Counted from the stretch's first letter, positions 27,661 through 37,501 are shown. The stretch is 64,000 nucleotides of DNA from a marine actinobacterium MedAcidi-G1 (GCA_000817085.1 JUEM01000002.1:1-64000), one strand, 5' to 3'. Numbers and translations: made by a program. Notes: generated by a model from the sequence alone, not told the origin.

Positions 27661-28416
27661 ATGGAATTGGGACTTGCTGGGAAAAAGGCACTTGTGACCG
27701 GATCGACGAAGGGTATTGGCCGAGCGATCGTCGAATCTCTTCTCGATGAAGGTGTTGACGTGGCAATATGCGCGCGCAATTCTGAGGAGGTAGATAAGAC
27801 AATTGAAGACCTTTCTGGAAAAGGCAGAATCATAGGATCTGCGGTTGATGCAGGTAACAGTGATTCACTTGCCGCATGGGTAACTTCTTCAATTGAAGAG
27901 TTGGGTGGTATCGACCTATATGTGCACAACACGTCGGCTAAAGGTGCTAAATCTCTGGACGCTTGGGAAAATAATTTCAATGTTGACCTAATGGCGCTTC
28001 TCCATGCAGTAGAAGTAGCAAAAGATGAATTATCAAATGGAGGAGGCTCTCTAGTGAGCATCGGTACGACAGCTGCAGCGGAGCATTTTGGGCCAGGCGC
28101 AGGAAGCTACTCTGCATTCAAAGCTGCTGTGACCAACTGGACATTAGGACAAGCCCAGGTGCTCGGAAAGCTTGGAATTAGATCAAATGTGGTGTCACCA
28201 GGACCTATTTTTGTAGATGGCGGTGATTGGGACTCGATAAAAGAAAGAATGCCAGAATTTTTTGAATCAACTGAAGCAGCTCACCCAGGAGGAGCTATGG
28301 GAGTAGTTTCTGATGTGGCGAATGTTATTACTTTCTTAGCTAGCGACAAAGCAAGTCATATAAACGGCGTCAACATCACTGTTGACGGAGGTTTCTCCAA
28401 GAGAGTGGATTACTGA
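27661..28416 (+). CDS. Short-chain dehydrogenase/reductase (SDR) 1
   Basis: NAD(P)-dependent oxidoreductase with a Rossmann fold. The cofactor motif TGSTKGIG is at 13-20, the NAG-type motif is changed to HNTSAKG, and the catalytic pair is Tyr150 and Lys154 (YSAFK). It ends with the classic INGVNITVDGGFSK. Length is 251 aa. A good Shine-Dalgarno sequence AGGAGA precedes the ATG. The ThuA-like gene starts 19 nt after its stop, so the two are likely one operon. Substrate is unknown. Confidence 0.87.
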   Translation: MELGLAGKKALVTGSTKGIGRAIVESLLDEGVDVAICARNSEEVDKTIEDLSGKGRIIGSAVDAGNSDSLAAWVTSSIEELGGIDLYVHNTSAKGAKSLDAWENNFNVDLMALLHAVEVAKDELSNGGGSLVSIGTTAAAEHFGPGAGSYSAFKAAVTNWTLGQAQVLGKLGIRSNVVSPGPIFVDGGDWDSIKERMPEFFESTEAAHPGGAMGVVSDVANVITFLASDKASHINGVNITVDGGFSKRVDY

Positions 28417-28435
28417 CATAGCAGTTAAGGAAAGC

Positions 28436-29191
28436 ATGACTGACATAGTTGATGTATATCTCGTAGCGGCTGGTAAATACCACGATATTGACTTTGCTCG
28501 TTTAGAGTTGCTCAAACTTTTAGCCGCACATGAAGAAATTAAAGTAACGACAGTTTCCGATTATGAGAATATTAAAGAAATCGAAAAGTGTAGCTTTATG
28601 ATCAGTTACACCTGCGATGTACGCCCATCAGAAGGGGCGCAGAGTTCTATAAGAAAATGGGTTGAAAGTGGAGGGCGCTGGATGGCTCTCCATGGAACTA
28701 ATTCTGCGCTAGATATGGGAGGGGAAAATGGAGTTGATTCACCTCGCTGTTTTCCAGTTTGGGCGGAAACACTGGGTAGTCAATTTGTGGCTCATCCTCC
28801 TATAGCTCCTTACCCAGTTGAAATCAGTGATCCATCAAACTGGCTGGTTGCAGATTTGGAGTCTTTTGAAACTGATGACGAACTTTATCTTTGTGAGTAT
28901 CACGACATCGAAAATTTACAGACCCTATTACACACGGACTGGAACGGTGACGCACGAGGATTTGTTGAAAGCGACTGGAATAACGACGATAAACGTCGAC
29001 TCGTTATGTATCTTCGCCCTTTAGGTGAAGGATGTGTTCTTTACAACACTCTTGGACATTGCCGAGGTCATTACGATATGCGACCCGTAACTGACTATTA
29101 TCCAAAAATTGAAAGGTGCTCTTGGGAGATTCCTCAGTATTACGAATTGTTGAAAAGAGGTATTCGCTGGGGGTTAGGCGAGAGTCATTAG
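28436..29191 (+). CDS. ThuA-like domain protein
   Basis: Class I glutamine-amidotransferase-like fold of the ThuA family, linked in other bacteria to disaccharide or secondary-sugar catabolism. Supporting features are VDVYLVAAGKYHDIDFARLE, VESGGRWMALHGTNSA, FVAHPPIAPYPVEISDPSNW and GCVLYNTLGHCRGHYDMR. The ATG at 28436 with AAGGA upstream gives 251 aa; the longer frame from 28382 overlaps the SDR gene and is not needed. It ends 4 nt from the convergent LLM gene. Confidence 0.82.
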   Translation: MTDIVDVYLVAAGKYHDIDFARLELLKLLAAHEEIKVTTVSDYENIKEIEKCSFMISYTCDVRPSEGAQSSIRKWVESGGRWMALHGTNSALDMGGENGVDSPRCFPVWAETLGSQFVAHPPIAPYPVEISDPSNWLVADLESFETDDELYLCEYHDIENLQTLLHTDWNGDARGFVESDWNNDDKRRLVMYLRPLGEGCVLYNTLGHCRGHYDMRPVTDYYPKIERCSWEIPQYYELLKRGIRWGLGESH

Positions 29192-29195
29192 ATAC

Positions 29196-30167
29196 TTATT
29201 TACCAGAAAGTTCAGCTACAACAGGTGCAAATTCTTCTAAATGTCTTTCATTGACTGAAATATAGCTAAAACCATATTCTTCACGGCGTTGCTCCAAAGT
29301 TTCACATATTTCAGCAACAGAACCGACTAGAGCATGAGGGTATTCGCTGAACTCTTCTACAGAAAACCCAAAATTAGCAGCCATGCCTTCACGGACAGAA
29401 GCAGCTTCGTTTGTGATAGTTGTGAAATAGGCAGGAAGTTCAAGTTCGAGCTGATCAAAACGAGAGCCAGCTCCGTCTTTTATCCAACCGATTTTCTCTC
29501 TAGTTTTTTCTGCAGTACTACTGCCAATTCCCGCTGCTCCTATTTTCCCATCAGAATTATTGAAGTTCAGAGAAACTATGTCACCTAGACGTCCTGCTGT
29601 CGTTAGTATTTTCTGCGCCCCTCCTCCAATCATAATTTTTGGTCCATTTTTTTGGGGGGAAGCAGGAACGGCAGCAAATTCTTTTGCGTAAACATACTCG
29701 CCTTCATAATTAAGATCCGAACCATTAAAAAAATCTCTACACAACTCGACTGTTTCGCCCATTCGTTTAATGCGAACGCTTGGTTTATCCATTGTCATAC
29801 CCATTGCCTCATACTCACTTGCAACCCAACCAGCACCGAAACCAATTTCTAATCTGCCTTCTGAAAGAAAGTCGATTGTCGCCAGTTCTTTGGCTAATAC
29901 AGTCGGATGATGGTAGTCCACACAAATTACTTTGCATCCAATCATTATTGATGAGGTTGCATCCGCTGCAGCCATCATCGCAGGAATTGCGGCAACTGTT
30001 TGAATGGGATGATTTGCAGCTTCTAGAGCGCGTCCAGGTCCTATGTAATGATCGGCAAGGACAAAAGTGGAGTACCCAGAATCTTCCGCTTTGCGTGCTG
30101 TTTCGCGCCATTGTGAGGGAGACTCCGGCGTAAAGTATTGGAGTCCAAATCTAAATTTATTATTCAT
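29196..30167 (-). CDS. LLM-class F420-dependent oxidoreductase 1
   Basis: Luciferase-like TIM-barrel flavin/F420 enzyme, close to the TIGR03621-type family known from mycobacteria. It shows FRFGLQYFTPESPSQWRETARKAE at the start, FVLADHYIGPGRALEAANHP, IMIGCKVICVDYHHP, LSEGRLEIGFGAGWVASEYEAMG and IMIGGGAQKILTTAGRLGDI. I use ATG 30167 (323 aa) because the upstream extension to 30233 is not family-like. The stop is 4 nt from the ThuA-like gene. F420 use is inferred from the family and suits an actinobacterium. Confidence 0.87.
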   Translation of the reverse strand: MNNKFRFGLQYFTPESPSQWRETARKAEDSGYSTFVLADHYIGPGRALEAANHPIQTVAAIPAMMAAADATSSIMIGCKVICVDYHHPTVLAKELATIDFLSEGRLEIGFGAGWVASEYEAMGMTMDKPSVRIKRMGETVELCRDFFNGSDLNYEGEYVYAKEFAAVPASPQKNGPKIMIGGGAQKILTTAGRLGDIVSLNFNNSDGKIGAAGIGSSTAEKTREKIGWIKDGAGSRFDQLELELPAYFTTITNEAASVREGMAANFGFSVEEFSEYPHALVGSVAEICETLEQRREEYGFSYISVNERHLEEFAPVVAELSGK

Positions 30168-30266
30168 TTTTTCTCTTTCGTATTCCAAAGAAAGACCGTA
30201 CGCCATGTGGCTACTTGATAAAAATCGTGACATGCTGCATCCAAGTATTTAATGAATGGAGTGGGT

Positions 30267-31049
30267 ATGGGTCAGCTTGAAGGAAAAGTTGCGATTGTTA
30301 CAGGATCTAGTCGGGGCATCGGTAAGGGTATTGCGACTGTTTATGCTCGTGAGGGGGCAAAAGTAGTTGTTGCCTCTCGGACGCCTTCACGCGTCAAAGA
30401 AGTGGCGGAAGAAATCAGAGCGGAAGGTGGCATTGCAGTTGGTGTCCCTTGCGACGTAGGTAAGAAAGATCAAATATTTTCTATGGTAGAAAAAGCAGTG
30501 GAAGAATTTGGAACAGTTGACATTCTTGTTAACAATGCTCAGGGCTTCGGAACTGAAGCTAATCCGCGCACATCAACGATCCCCACACCAATTGAAGATA
30601 CCGATGATGATGAGTGGGATTACACTTTTAGAACGGGAGCTTCTGCAACTCTTTGGGGAATGCAAGCAGTTTTTCCTCATATGAAAGAGGGAGGAGGAAA
30701 AATAATCAATCTTGCTTCTGGGTCAGGTATGCAAGGGTTTCCTGGAAACACTTGCTACAACGCTACTAAAGAAGCGATAAGAGCGCTCACGCGGACTGCT
30801 GCTAACGAGTGGGGAAAGTATGCCATTTGCGTAAACACAATAAATCCTTCTCTTCGAACCGATGCATGGGAATCATGGGAAGCAGCAAACCCTGAATTCG
30901 TCCAGGGGCTTAAAGACAAAATGCCTTTAGGTAGACTCGGTGACCCAATAGAAGATGGCTCACCTCTTTTTGTTTTTCTTGCCGGCCCAGGATCAGATTA
31001 CATTACCGGTATGACCGTCATGTTAAATGGCGGACGACACATGCCCTAG
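30267..31049 (+). CDS. Short-chain dehydrogenase/reductase (SDR) 2
   Basis: Rossmann-fold oxidoreductase with TGSSRGIG at 12-19, NNAQG near 89, catalytic Tyr164 and Lys168 in YNATK, and a terminal GMTVMLNGG. Length is 260 aa from ATG 30267, which has GGAG six bases upstream; ATG 30252 lacks such a site. An insert with DTDDDEWDYTFRTGASA replaces the usual helix. It nearly touches the following VOC gene, so both are likely made from one transcript. Confidence 0.87.
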   Translation: MGQLEGKVAIVTGSSRGIGKGIATVYAREGAKVVVASRTPSRVKEVAEEIRAEGGIAVGVPCDVGKKDQIFSMVEKAVEEFGTVDILVNNAQGFGTEANPRTSTIPTPIEDTDDDEWDYTFRTGASATLWGMQAVFPHMKEGGGKIINLASGSGMQGFPGNTCYNATKEAIRALTRTAANEWGKYAICVNTINPSLRTDAWESWEAANPEFVQGLKDKMPLGRLGDPIEDGSPLFVFLAGPGSDYITGMTVMLNGGRHMP

Positions 31050-31059
31050 GAGACACGAA

Positions 31060-31599
31060 TTGGAACCGTTAATCAGATACCCAATATTTCAGCACGCTTG
31101 GTTTGTTAATGATCTTGAAAAAACTTGTTTTAACTGGCATAAGGCGGTAGGAGCAGGACCATTTTTTATAACAGAAAACCATGTGACTGAAACACAGACA
31201 TACCGCGGCGAAAGTTTTTTAACGCCGTTGCATTATGCGTTCGGATACCACGGTGAAACTCAGGTTCAATTCATACAGCAAGATGAGGAAGCACCATCCA
31301 TCTATCGAGACATGTACAAAAAAGGTGAAGAGGGTTTCCACCATATAGCGATGCTTGTTCCAGATGCAGATGTGAAAACAGAAGCAAAGCGATTTGCTAG
31401 TGCTGGATACCCTGTTGCTTCAGAATTGTGGTCACATGCTGATGTGGCATACATCGACACTCGTGATTTAATCGGTTGTTTTTTGGAGCTGCATGGAGAC
31501 AATAATGAGATTCGCGGAGTTTTTGCCCCGTGGATAGAAGCACAAGAAAACTGGGATGGTGTGACAGAACCCGTTAGATACAGAAAGCAATCGGCTTGA
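31060..31599 (+). CDS. VOC superfamily protein B
   Basis: Vicinal-oxygen-chelate fold protein of 179 aa from TTG 31060, which has AGGAGA 6 nt upstream at the end of the SDR gene. Modules begin at FQHAWFVNDLEKTCFNWHKA and FHHIAMLVPDADVKTEAKRF. Candidate metal ligands are His in FQHAW, His in FHHIA and Glu in CFLELHG, similar to glyoxalase_4 members. With the SDR it forms a two-gene unit; SDR-VOC pairs are common in actinobacterial degradation clusters, but the substrate is not known. Confidence 0.8.
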   Translation: MEPLIRYPIFQHAWFVNDLEKTCFNWHKAVGAGPFFITENHVTETQTYRGESFLTPLHYAFGYHGETQVQFIQQDEEAPSIYRDMYKKGEEGFHHIAMLVPDADVKTEAKRFASAGYPVASELWSHADVAYIDTRDLIGCFLELHGDNNEIRGVFAPWIEAQENWDGVTEPVRYRKQSA

Positions 31600-31671
31600 T
31601 TGAAACTACTTTTCCCAGTTGTCGATCATTTGATTAATGCCTGTCAATTTAGGCTATATATAAAAGAACGT

Positions 31672-31744
31672 GGAGCTAGGGGGAATTGAACCCCCGACCT
31701 CCTCCATGCCATGGAGGCGCTCTAGCCAACTGAGCTATAGCCCC
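31672..31744 (-). tRNA. tRNA-Ala (anticodon GGC)
   Basis: On the minus strand a full cloverleaf can be folded. It has acceptor GGGGCTA/TAGCTCC, D arm GCTC-AGTTGGCTA-GAGC, anticodon stem CCTCC/GGAGG with loop ATGGCAT (anticodon GGC), and T arm GGGGG-TTCAATT-CCCCC. The length is 73 nt and CCA is not encoded. It lies in the 242 bp between the VOC gene and leuS and is transcribed opposite to both. Confidence 0.96.
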
Positions 31745-31841
31745 TGAAGAAAGAAATCGTACCAGAAGCTAGTGGCTACTTGCTCCAAGTAATGCAACTC
31801 TTTTTACAAAGGTCTTTAAAAGGTTAGGTAGCCTCAAAGGC

Positions 31842-34316
31842 GTGACTGAAACCTACAATCCTCAAGAAATAGAGTCGCGTTGGCAACAAAGGTGGATCGA
31901 CGACGGTACCTACGAAGTTGATAATGACGATCCGCGCCCTTCGTACTATGTCTTGTCTATGTACCCCTATCCCAGTGGACCAGCTCATATGGGGCATGTG
32001 CGAAATTACACCATGGGTGATTTGTTGGTTAGGTACCGGACAATGCGAGGAGATGGAGTATTGTCGCCTATCGGCTTCGACTCCTTTGGGCTTCCAGCGG
32101 AGAACGCCGCAATAAAAACAGGCACCCACCCACGAATCCATACAGAGGAAAATATTGAAAAACTATCTGCCTCTCTTCGTAGGATTGGTGCAGCTTATGA
32201 CTTGAGAAGGTCTTTTAATAGTCACGATAGTCAGTACATGAAGTGGACTCAGTGGATTTTTCTTCAGCTCTACAATGCAGGTCTCGCCTACAGGGATAGA
32301 GCCCCGGTTAATTGGTGCCCCGGTTGTCAGACTGTTCTAGCGAATGAACAGGTGTTGGCTGATGGCACTTGTGAAAGATCAGGAGACCTTGTTGAAAGTA
32401 GAGAGATGGAACAGTGGTTTTATCGGATAACTGAATATGCACAACAACTACTTGATGACATGGATACCGTTGAATGGCCAGAAAAGGTCAAACTTATGCA
32501 ACAAAACTGGATTGGTCGCTCCGAAGGAGCTGAGTTTGGTTTACCAATCGCTGACATCAATGGCAAGAGAAGAGAAAATGTTCCTCCTTTAGATGTCTAC
32601 ACGACACGACCCGATACAGGTTTCGGTATGACTTTTGCAGTGATGTCTCCAGAACATCCACGAGTCGATGAATTGGTAACAAAAGAGAATCAATCGTCAG
32701 TGGAAGCCTTTCGGCAGGAAGTAGCTAATCGCTCTGAAATGGATCGGCTCTCTTCTGAAGGAAATATCGAGAAAAGAGGAGTATCTACAGGGGCTTTTGT
32801 GATAAATCCATTTACAGGTTTACCTGTTCCCCTGTTTTTAGCTGACTATGTTTTAATGACCTATGGAACCGGTGCGATTATGGCAGTTCCAGGTGAAGAT
32901 CAACGTGACTGGGATTTTGCTATTGCACATGGATGTGAAATCACTAGAACCGTTAAGCCACCAAAAGATTTTGAAGGAGAGGCTTATACAGGAGATGGTG
33001 AATCTATAAATAGCGACTTCCTTAACGGAATGAAAATAAAGGAAGCTAAACAAACTGCTATTCAATGGCTTGAAGATCAAAATATTGGTTCACACAAAAT
33101 CAATTATCGTCTTAGAGATTGGCTAGTTTCACGGCAAAGATACTGGGGTTGTCCAATACCCATTATTTTCTGTGATACCTGTGGAGAGCAAGCAGTCCCA
33201 GAAAAAGACTTACCTGTCGATTTGCCTGATGATGTAAAGTTTATGCCGACAGGCAGGTCTCCTCTAACGACACACGAAAATTTCCTTAAAGTTGAATGTC
33301 CAAAATGTGGTGAAATCGCTAGACGTGAAACCGACACAATGGATACTTTCGTTGATTCATCTTGGTATTTTTTAAGATTCACCGACCCGTGGAATAATGA
33401 AAGCCCTTTTAGTGAAGAAGCTATCGACCACTGGTTACCTGTTGACCAATACATAGGAGGAGTGGAACACGCAATTCTTCACCTCATGTATGCAAGATTT
33501 TTTACTAAGGCACTGTCAGATCTAGGAGTAGCTCCAAAAGATCTACGAGAACCATTTAAAAGACTTTTCACACAAGGAATGATCCGCCTCGGAGGGTCAA
33601 AAATGTCAAAGTCTAAAGGAAATTTAGTAGCACCAGAAGCAATCCTTGATCAGCAAGGGGCTGACGCTTTACGTTTAGCACACCTACAAGTAAAGCCGCC
33701 CCAAGAAGATGTTGATTGGGAAGATTTCGGTATTGATGGATGCGCTAAATTTTTGAGTCGTGTTTGGAGAATTGCACACCCAGAAAACTCTTTGGTAGGA
33801 GAACTTAGACAAGGGGCTACAAACAAACAAGATGAAGAAATCGTTCGTCTGACAAATCGTTTAATTGAAAAAATCACTAGCGATTATGATCGTTGGTCCT
33901 ACAACACAGCGGTTGCAGCTTTCATGGAGTTTACAAATACTTTGTACCGTTGGGTTCAAACTGAGAATAAGGCTCACGTGGAAGTGCTTGGATCTGCCAT
34001 TGACACACTTCTCTTAGTAATGGCACCGGCAACTCCTCATTTTTGTGCAGAACTTTGGGAGATTAGAAACTCGGGGCACGTACACCTAGAGGCTTGGCCA
34101 GAAGCAGATAAATCCAAAATTAAATCTGAAACAGTAACGCTAGTAGTGCAGATAAATGGAAAGCTCAAAGATCGTATTGAAGTGGCATCTGATTTAACTG
34201 AGGAAGAACTTCAGAACTTGGCTTTAACTTCGGAACGAATAAAAGAGTTATTGAACGACCAGGAACCTAAACGTGTAATCGTCAGACCCCCTGCTTTAAT
34301 CAACATTGTGGTCTGA
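31842..34316 (+). CDS. leuS: Leucyl-tRNA synthetase
   Basis: Class I aminoacyl-tRNA synthetase. The HIGH motif appears as HMGH at 49-52 after SMYPYPSG, and KMSKS is at 587-591. The CP1 editing domain is present ([23 protein letters not shown]). The zinc region has FCDTCGE and [25 protein letters not shown]. The C-terminal domain includes [15 protein letters not shown]. Length is 824 aa, in the normal range. It starts with GTG at 31842. It stops 13 nt before the end of the convergent PAC2 gene. Confidence 0.97.
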   Translation: MTETYNPQEIESRWQQRWIDDGTYEVDNDDPRPSYYVLSMYPYPSGPAHMGHVRNYTMGDLLVRYRTMRGDGVLSPIGFDSFGLPAENAAIKTGTHPRIHTEENIEKLSASLRRIGAAYDLRRSFNSHDSQYMKWTQWIFLQLYNAGLAYRDRAPVNWCPGCQTVLANEQVLADGTCERSGDLVESREMEQWFYRITEYAQQLLDDMDTVEWPEKVKLMQQNWIGRSEGAEFGLPIADINGKRRENVPPLDVYTTRPDTGFGMTFAVMSPEHPRVDELVTKENQSSVEAFRQEVANRSEMDRLSSEGNIEKRGVSTGAFVINPFTGLPVPLFLADYVLMTYGTGAIMAVPGEDQRDWDFAIAHGCEITRTVKPPKDFEGEAYTGDGESINSDFLNGMKIKEAKQTAIQWLEDQNIGSHKINYRLRDWLVSRQRYWGCPIPIIFCDTCGEQAVPEKDLPVDLPDDVKFMPTGRSPLTTHENFLKVECPKCGEIARRETDTMDTFVDSSWYFLRFTDPWNNESPFSEEAIDHWLPVDQYIGGVEHAILHLMYARFFTKALSDLGVAPKDLREPFKRLFTQGMIRLGGSKMSKSKGNLVAPEAILDQQGADALRLAHLQVKPPQEDVDWEDFGIDGCAKFLSRVWRIAHPENSLVGELRQGATNKQDEEIVRLTNRLIEKITSDYDRWSYNTAVAAFMEFTNTLYRWVQTENKAHVEVLGSAIDTLLLVMAPATPHFCAELWEIRNSGHVHLEAWPEADKSKIKSETVTLVVQINGKLKDRIEVASDLTEEELQNLALTSERIKELLNDQEPKRVIVRPPALINIVV

Positions 34317-34329
34317 CAAAACTTTTAAA

Positions 34330-35202
34330 TCAGTTTTCTTCTTGTGAACGAAGAAAATTCTGTAACTCCTCAGCAAGATCGTCACCTGAAGGCAAGCTCT
34401 CATCAGGGCTATTGAGTTGATCATAAGCAAGTTCTAATTTTTCTATCATTGTTAGGTGCTCTTCGTTGCTGCCAATCAGTTGATCTAAATGACTCCTAGT
34501 ATTCAAAGCTTTTCGGTCGAGTTGTAAATCTTGACTGTAAATACCAGAGATACTTCGCAGACCCTCCAATAGCTCAACTGCAGCAGGCGGGTAGGGTCCA
34601 GTTGAGAGATAGTGGGGGACTTGAGCCCAGAGACCTATAGAAGGAATTCCAGTTTTAGAAACTTCGTTTTCAATCACAGCTTGAAGCCCGGCAGGGACTT
34701 TGACAGAGGCTGTAACAAAATCCAGTTTTTTGGCCATTTCAGAAGAGCTTGCTGTGCAAGAAAGTCTAGTTGGTCTGGTATGCGGCACTGCAGCAGGGTA
34801 CGCTCCGAGTCCTACTACTAGAGAGACAGCAAGATCGTGGCAAATATTTGTCACAGCCTGAGCAAAAATTTTCCATCCATGATCTGGTTCCGGACCGTGC
34901 AATATGCAAGCATCAGGTCCTTCCAACCCTTCGATATGAGAAAGCTCTATCAAAGGCCATTCCAAATTCTCCACTACACCATTATTTAAATTAAGAATAG
35001 GTCTACGAGCACGATGATCTAGAAGCTTGTCTGTGTTGAATTTTACTATCGGGTGAGTTTGGGCTTTTGATAATAGTGAGTCTTTTACACTGCGAGCAAT
35101 TCCAGATGAGTCTATCCAGCCATCTAGAGCCAAAATCAAAACAGGTTCTTGAAGTTCTTTAAGTTGAATGAATTCGAAAAGATTCTCTTGATTATTTTCC
35201 AT
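34330..35202 (-). CDS. PAC2 family protein
   Basis: Member of the PAC2 (proteasome-assembly-chaperone-like) family, which is widespread in actinobacteria. Matching segments are ELQEPVLILALDGWIDSSG, PDACILHGPEPDHGW, LAVSLVVGLGAYPAAVPHTRP and IGLWAQVPHYLSTGPYPPAAVELLEGL. Length is 290 aa with a charged, helical C-terminal tail. No proteasome genes lie nearby. It is 4 nt downstream of the phosphotransferase gene on the same strand and likely co-transcribed. Biochemical function of bacterial PAC2 proteins is unknown. Confidence 0.83.
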   Translation of the reverse strand: MENNQENLFEFIQLKELQEPVLILALDGWIDSSGIARSVKDSLLSKAQTHPIVKFNTDKLLDHRARRPILNLNNGVVENLEWPLIELSHIEGLEGPDACILHGPEPDHGWKIFAQAVTNICHDLAVSLVVGLGAYPAAVPHTRPTRLSCTASSSEMAKKLDFVTASVKVPAGLQAVIENEVSKTGIPSIGLWAQVPHYLSTGPYPPAAVELLEGLRSISGIYSQDLQLDRKALNTRSHLDQLIGSNEEHLTMIEKLELAYDQLNSPDESLPSGDDLAEELQNFLRSQEEN

Positions 35203-35206
35203 CTGT

Positions 35207-36235
35207 TCAATCTTTCAAAAAATCTTGGAATGTCGAGTTAGCTAAGTCAATTAGAAGAAGAACGCGTTCTCCAAAAACTTCAATAGCTGCGGCATCGGCT
35301 TCACTGCCCATTACTCCTGCCGCATATCTTGTATAAACACCTTCAAGTATGCAAGCAAGTCTCCAATAAGCAAATGATATATAAAAATCTAATTTTGAAA
35401 GGTCTCTTTCACTCAAGTCGTCGTAAAGGTCATGCACCTCCCTAGGGGTAGGGAAACCCTCAACTGACATTGCTTGTGTTTCCATACCTGTAAGATCATT
35501 TGAATAGGAAATAATTGCTGCAAGGTCTGAAAGAACGTCACCTAATGTGCAAAGTTCCCAGTCTAAAACCGCAGCCACTTCACCCGTTTCTGTCATGATC
35601 GTATTATCTAATCTGTAGTCGCCATGCACTATCCCGACACCTTGCTGTTCAGGAATATTTCTCAAAAGTTTGTCATGAACTTCGAAAACACCTGATATTT
35701 GTCTATTAGTAGATTGTTCAAATTGTGCTTTCCAGCGTTTGAGCTGGCGTTCGATATAAGCATCTTTTCTAGCTAAGTTTCCAAGTCCTACTTGGTCAAC
35801 GTCTACTGCATGTAAAGAAACAAGTGTTCCTAAGAGAGATTCACCCATTTTCTTTCGAGCTGAGAAGGATTGGGATCGTGCAATTTCAGCGTCACGTACC
35901 ACTACTCCTTCCACAAAATCCATTACATAAAAAGGGGCGTCGTTTATCTCTGTGTCTTCACAAAGACCAACTACTTTGGGAACTGGGACGTCACTTTCAG
36001 CGAGTGCTTTAATTACTCGGTATTCACGGCTCATATCATGTGCAGTTGCAAGAACATGTCCTAGCGGAGGGCGTCTAAGAACCCATTTTCGACCTGATTC
36101 TTCCATGACTGTATAAGTCAAATTAGAGTGACCTCCAATAATTTGGTGATACTCGAGCTCACCTTCAACCCCGTTCACATGTATATCTAACCATTTTCGC
36201 ACCTCATTTTTTCTTATACCCGGAGTTGTATTCAT
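35207..36235 (-). CDS. Phosphotransferase of the APH/ACAD10 family
   Basis: Aminoglycoside-phosphotransferase-fold kinase of 342 aa. The nucleotide loop is YHQIIGGHSNLTYTV, the hinge region is FYVMDFVEGVVV, the catalytic loop is IVHGDYRLDNTI (HGDxxxxN) and the metal motif is AVLDWE. This subgroup occurs beside acyl-CoA dehydrogenases in actinobacteria and is thought to act on hydroxyacyl or related substrates rather than antibiotics. The gene lies near crotonases and a thiolase-like gene here. No acyl-CoA dehydrogenase is in the window. Confidence 0.83.
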   Translation of the reverse strand: MNTTPGIRKNEVRKWLDIHVNGVEGELEYHQIIGGHSNLTYTVMEESGRKWVLRRPPLGHVLATAHDMSREYRVIKALAESDVPVPKVVGLCEDTEINDAPFYVMDFVEGVVVRDAEIARSQSFSARKKMGESLLGTLVSLHAVDVDQVGLGNLARKDAYIERQLKRWKAQFEQSTNRQISGVFEVHDKLLRNIPEQQGVGIVHGDYRLDNTIMTETGEVAAVLDWELCTLGDVLSDLAAIISYSNDLTGMETQAMSVEGFPTPREVHDLYDDLSERDLSKLDFYISFAYWRLACILEGVYTRYAAGVMGSEADAAAIEVFGERVLLLIDLANSTFQDFLKD

Positions 36236-36313
36236 GCTCAGACGGTAGTGGAGGAAAGAGGATCTCTCTACCCTAAAGGTAAGGAAATTTGTTTTCTTGT
36301 TTGGTGGATGAAG

Positions 36314-37021
36314 ATGACTCTTGAAGTAGCTGATAGTGATTTTGAAAAAGAAGTATTAGAACGCTCGGAAAATACTCCGGTGGTAGTTGACCTCTGGGCG
36401 CCATGGTGTGGTCCGTGTAAGAGCTTAGGTCCAATACTTGAAAGAGTTATAGAAGAGACAAATGGGAAAGTTGTTCTTGCCAAGGTAAACATTGATGAAA
36501 ACCCCGGCGTTGCAGGAGCATTTAAGGTTCAGTCAATTCCGGCTGTTTTCGCAATACATAATAAAGATGTTGTCAGCAGTTTTGTTGGAGCACAAGGTGA
36601 AGACGCTGTAAGGGATTTTGTTCAAAAACTCCTTCCCTCTGAAGAAATGACAGAATTAGAGAAACTAATTAACAGTGGAGACGAGCTGTCCCTCAGGAAA
36701 GCTCTGGAAATAGAGGCAGATAATCCGGTAGCAGTTACGAGTCTCGCACAACTACTTGTTGCGAGAAATGAAGATGGGGACAAAGAGGAGGCGATAAAAT
36801 TTCTTGAAAAAATACCTGAGAGCCCTGAAACGAGAAGAGTATTAGCGATAGCACGTCTCGAAAATGTAGGCGACATTGATTCGGAATTAACTGAATTGAT
36901 TGCAAAAGTAAAAACAGACGAGGATGCAAGGGATAGGTTCGTAGATTTACTTGAATTATTAGGTCCTGATGATCCAAGAACAAGCGCATGGAGACAACGC
37001 TTAACATCCGCTCTTTTTTAA
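36314..37021 (+). CDS. Thioredoxin-TPR protein (YbbN/CnoX-like)
   Basis: N-terminal thioredoxin domain (about 1-105) with intact WCGPC at 31-35 and the cis-proline region QSIPAVFAI. A helical TPR-like C-terminal half (about 110-235) follows. This matches co-chaperones of the YbbN type, which in actinobacteria keep the CxxC. I use ATG 36314 (235 aa); ATG 36308 is possible, and a GTG at 36248 would add an unrelated hydrophobic stretch. It is divergent from the phosphotransferase gene (about 80 nt gap). Confidence 0.85.
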   Translation: MTLEVADSDFEKEVLERSENTPVVVDLWAPWCGPCKSLGPILERVIEETNGKVVLAKVNIDENPGVAGAFKVQSIPAVFAIHNKDVVSSFVGAQGEDAVRDFVQKLLPSEEMTELEKLINSGDELSLRKALEIEADNPVAVTSLAQLLVARNEDGDKEEAIKFLEKIPESPETRRVLAIARLENVGDIDSELTELIAKVKTDEDARDRFVDLLELLGPDDPRTSAWRQRLTSALF

Positions 37022-37040
37022 TGACAGAAAGCAAAAAACT

Positions 37041-37499
37041 GTGGCTAAAGATATGAAAATTGAGATCCCAGCAGTGGAAGGTTTCTTCACTGTTGAAGAA
37101 GAAGCACATTTGATAGGTGGTCGTTTTAAAAAATCTGGAAGTTATTGTTTTCCAAAAGATCTTGGAGGTTCTGACCCCAATTTTCCTGAAGATGAAGTGG
37201 AAGAAGTTCTTTTAAGCAGATTTGGAAAAATTTGGTCCTATACAAATAGTGTCTACCCTCCACCGCCGCCTTTCATAGCGGCTGATCCTTATGAACCTAT
37301 TGTTATTGCAGCGGTAGAATTAGAAGAAGAAAAAATAGTGATAATAGGTCAGGTAGTAAATGGTTACAGAGTTGAAGATCTAAGCATAGGCATGTCAGTT
37401 GAAGTAAAAGTTGGGACTTTGTATGAAGATTCTGAAAATCGTTACTTGACTTGGATGTGGAAGCCATTGTTAGAAGAGCAGAAACAGGATAAGAGTTAG
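37041..37499 (+). CDS. DUF35-type OB-fold protein lacking zinc cysteines
   Basis: 152 aa protein starting with GTG. It follows the DUF35 plan: a rubredoxin-like N-terminal part (GGRFKKSGSYCFPKDLGG, residues 26-43), a strand LSRFGKIWSYTNSVYPPPPPF, then an OB-fold (IVIAAVELEEEKIVIIGQVV). The four zinc-binding cysteines normal for the family are absent; only Cys36 is left. The gene is directly followed by a thiolase-like gene (2 nt gap). Such DUF35-thiolase pairs form complexes in steroid side-chain cleavage and acyl-CoA metabolism. Confidence 0.82.
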   Translation: MAKDMKIEIPAVEGFFTVEEEAHLIGGRFKKSGSYCFPKDLGGSDPNFPEDEVEEVLLSRFGKIWSYTNSVYPPPPPFIAADPYEPIVIAAVELEEEKIVIIGQVVNGYRVEDLSIGMSVEVKVGTLYEDSENRYLTWMWKPLLEEQKQDKS

Positions 37500-37501
37500 A
37501 A

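Noticed and set aside
28382-28435. Upstream start for the ThuA-like gene overlapping the SDR gene
   Set aside because: ATG 28436 has AAGGA upstream and begins where the family similarity begins.
30168-30233. N-terminal extension of the LLM oxidoreductase
   Set aside because: The extra 22 residues are not family-like, and a good ATG with a purine-rich upstream site is at 30167.
26199-31599. Horizontally acquired mobile island
   Set aside because: No integrase, transposase or flanking direct repeats seen, and base composition looks like the rest of the window; tRNA-Ala is adjacent but intact and without an attachment-site repeat that I can see.
35207-36235. Aminoglycoside resistance gene
   Set aside because: The fold is APH-like, but the sequence belongs to the ACAD10-type group found with acyl-CoA genes; no resistance context is present.
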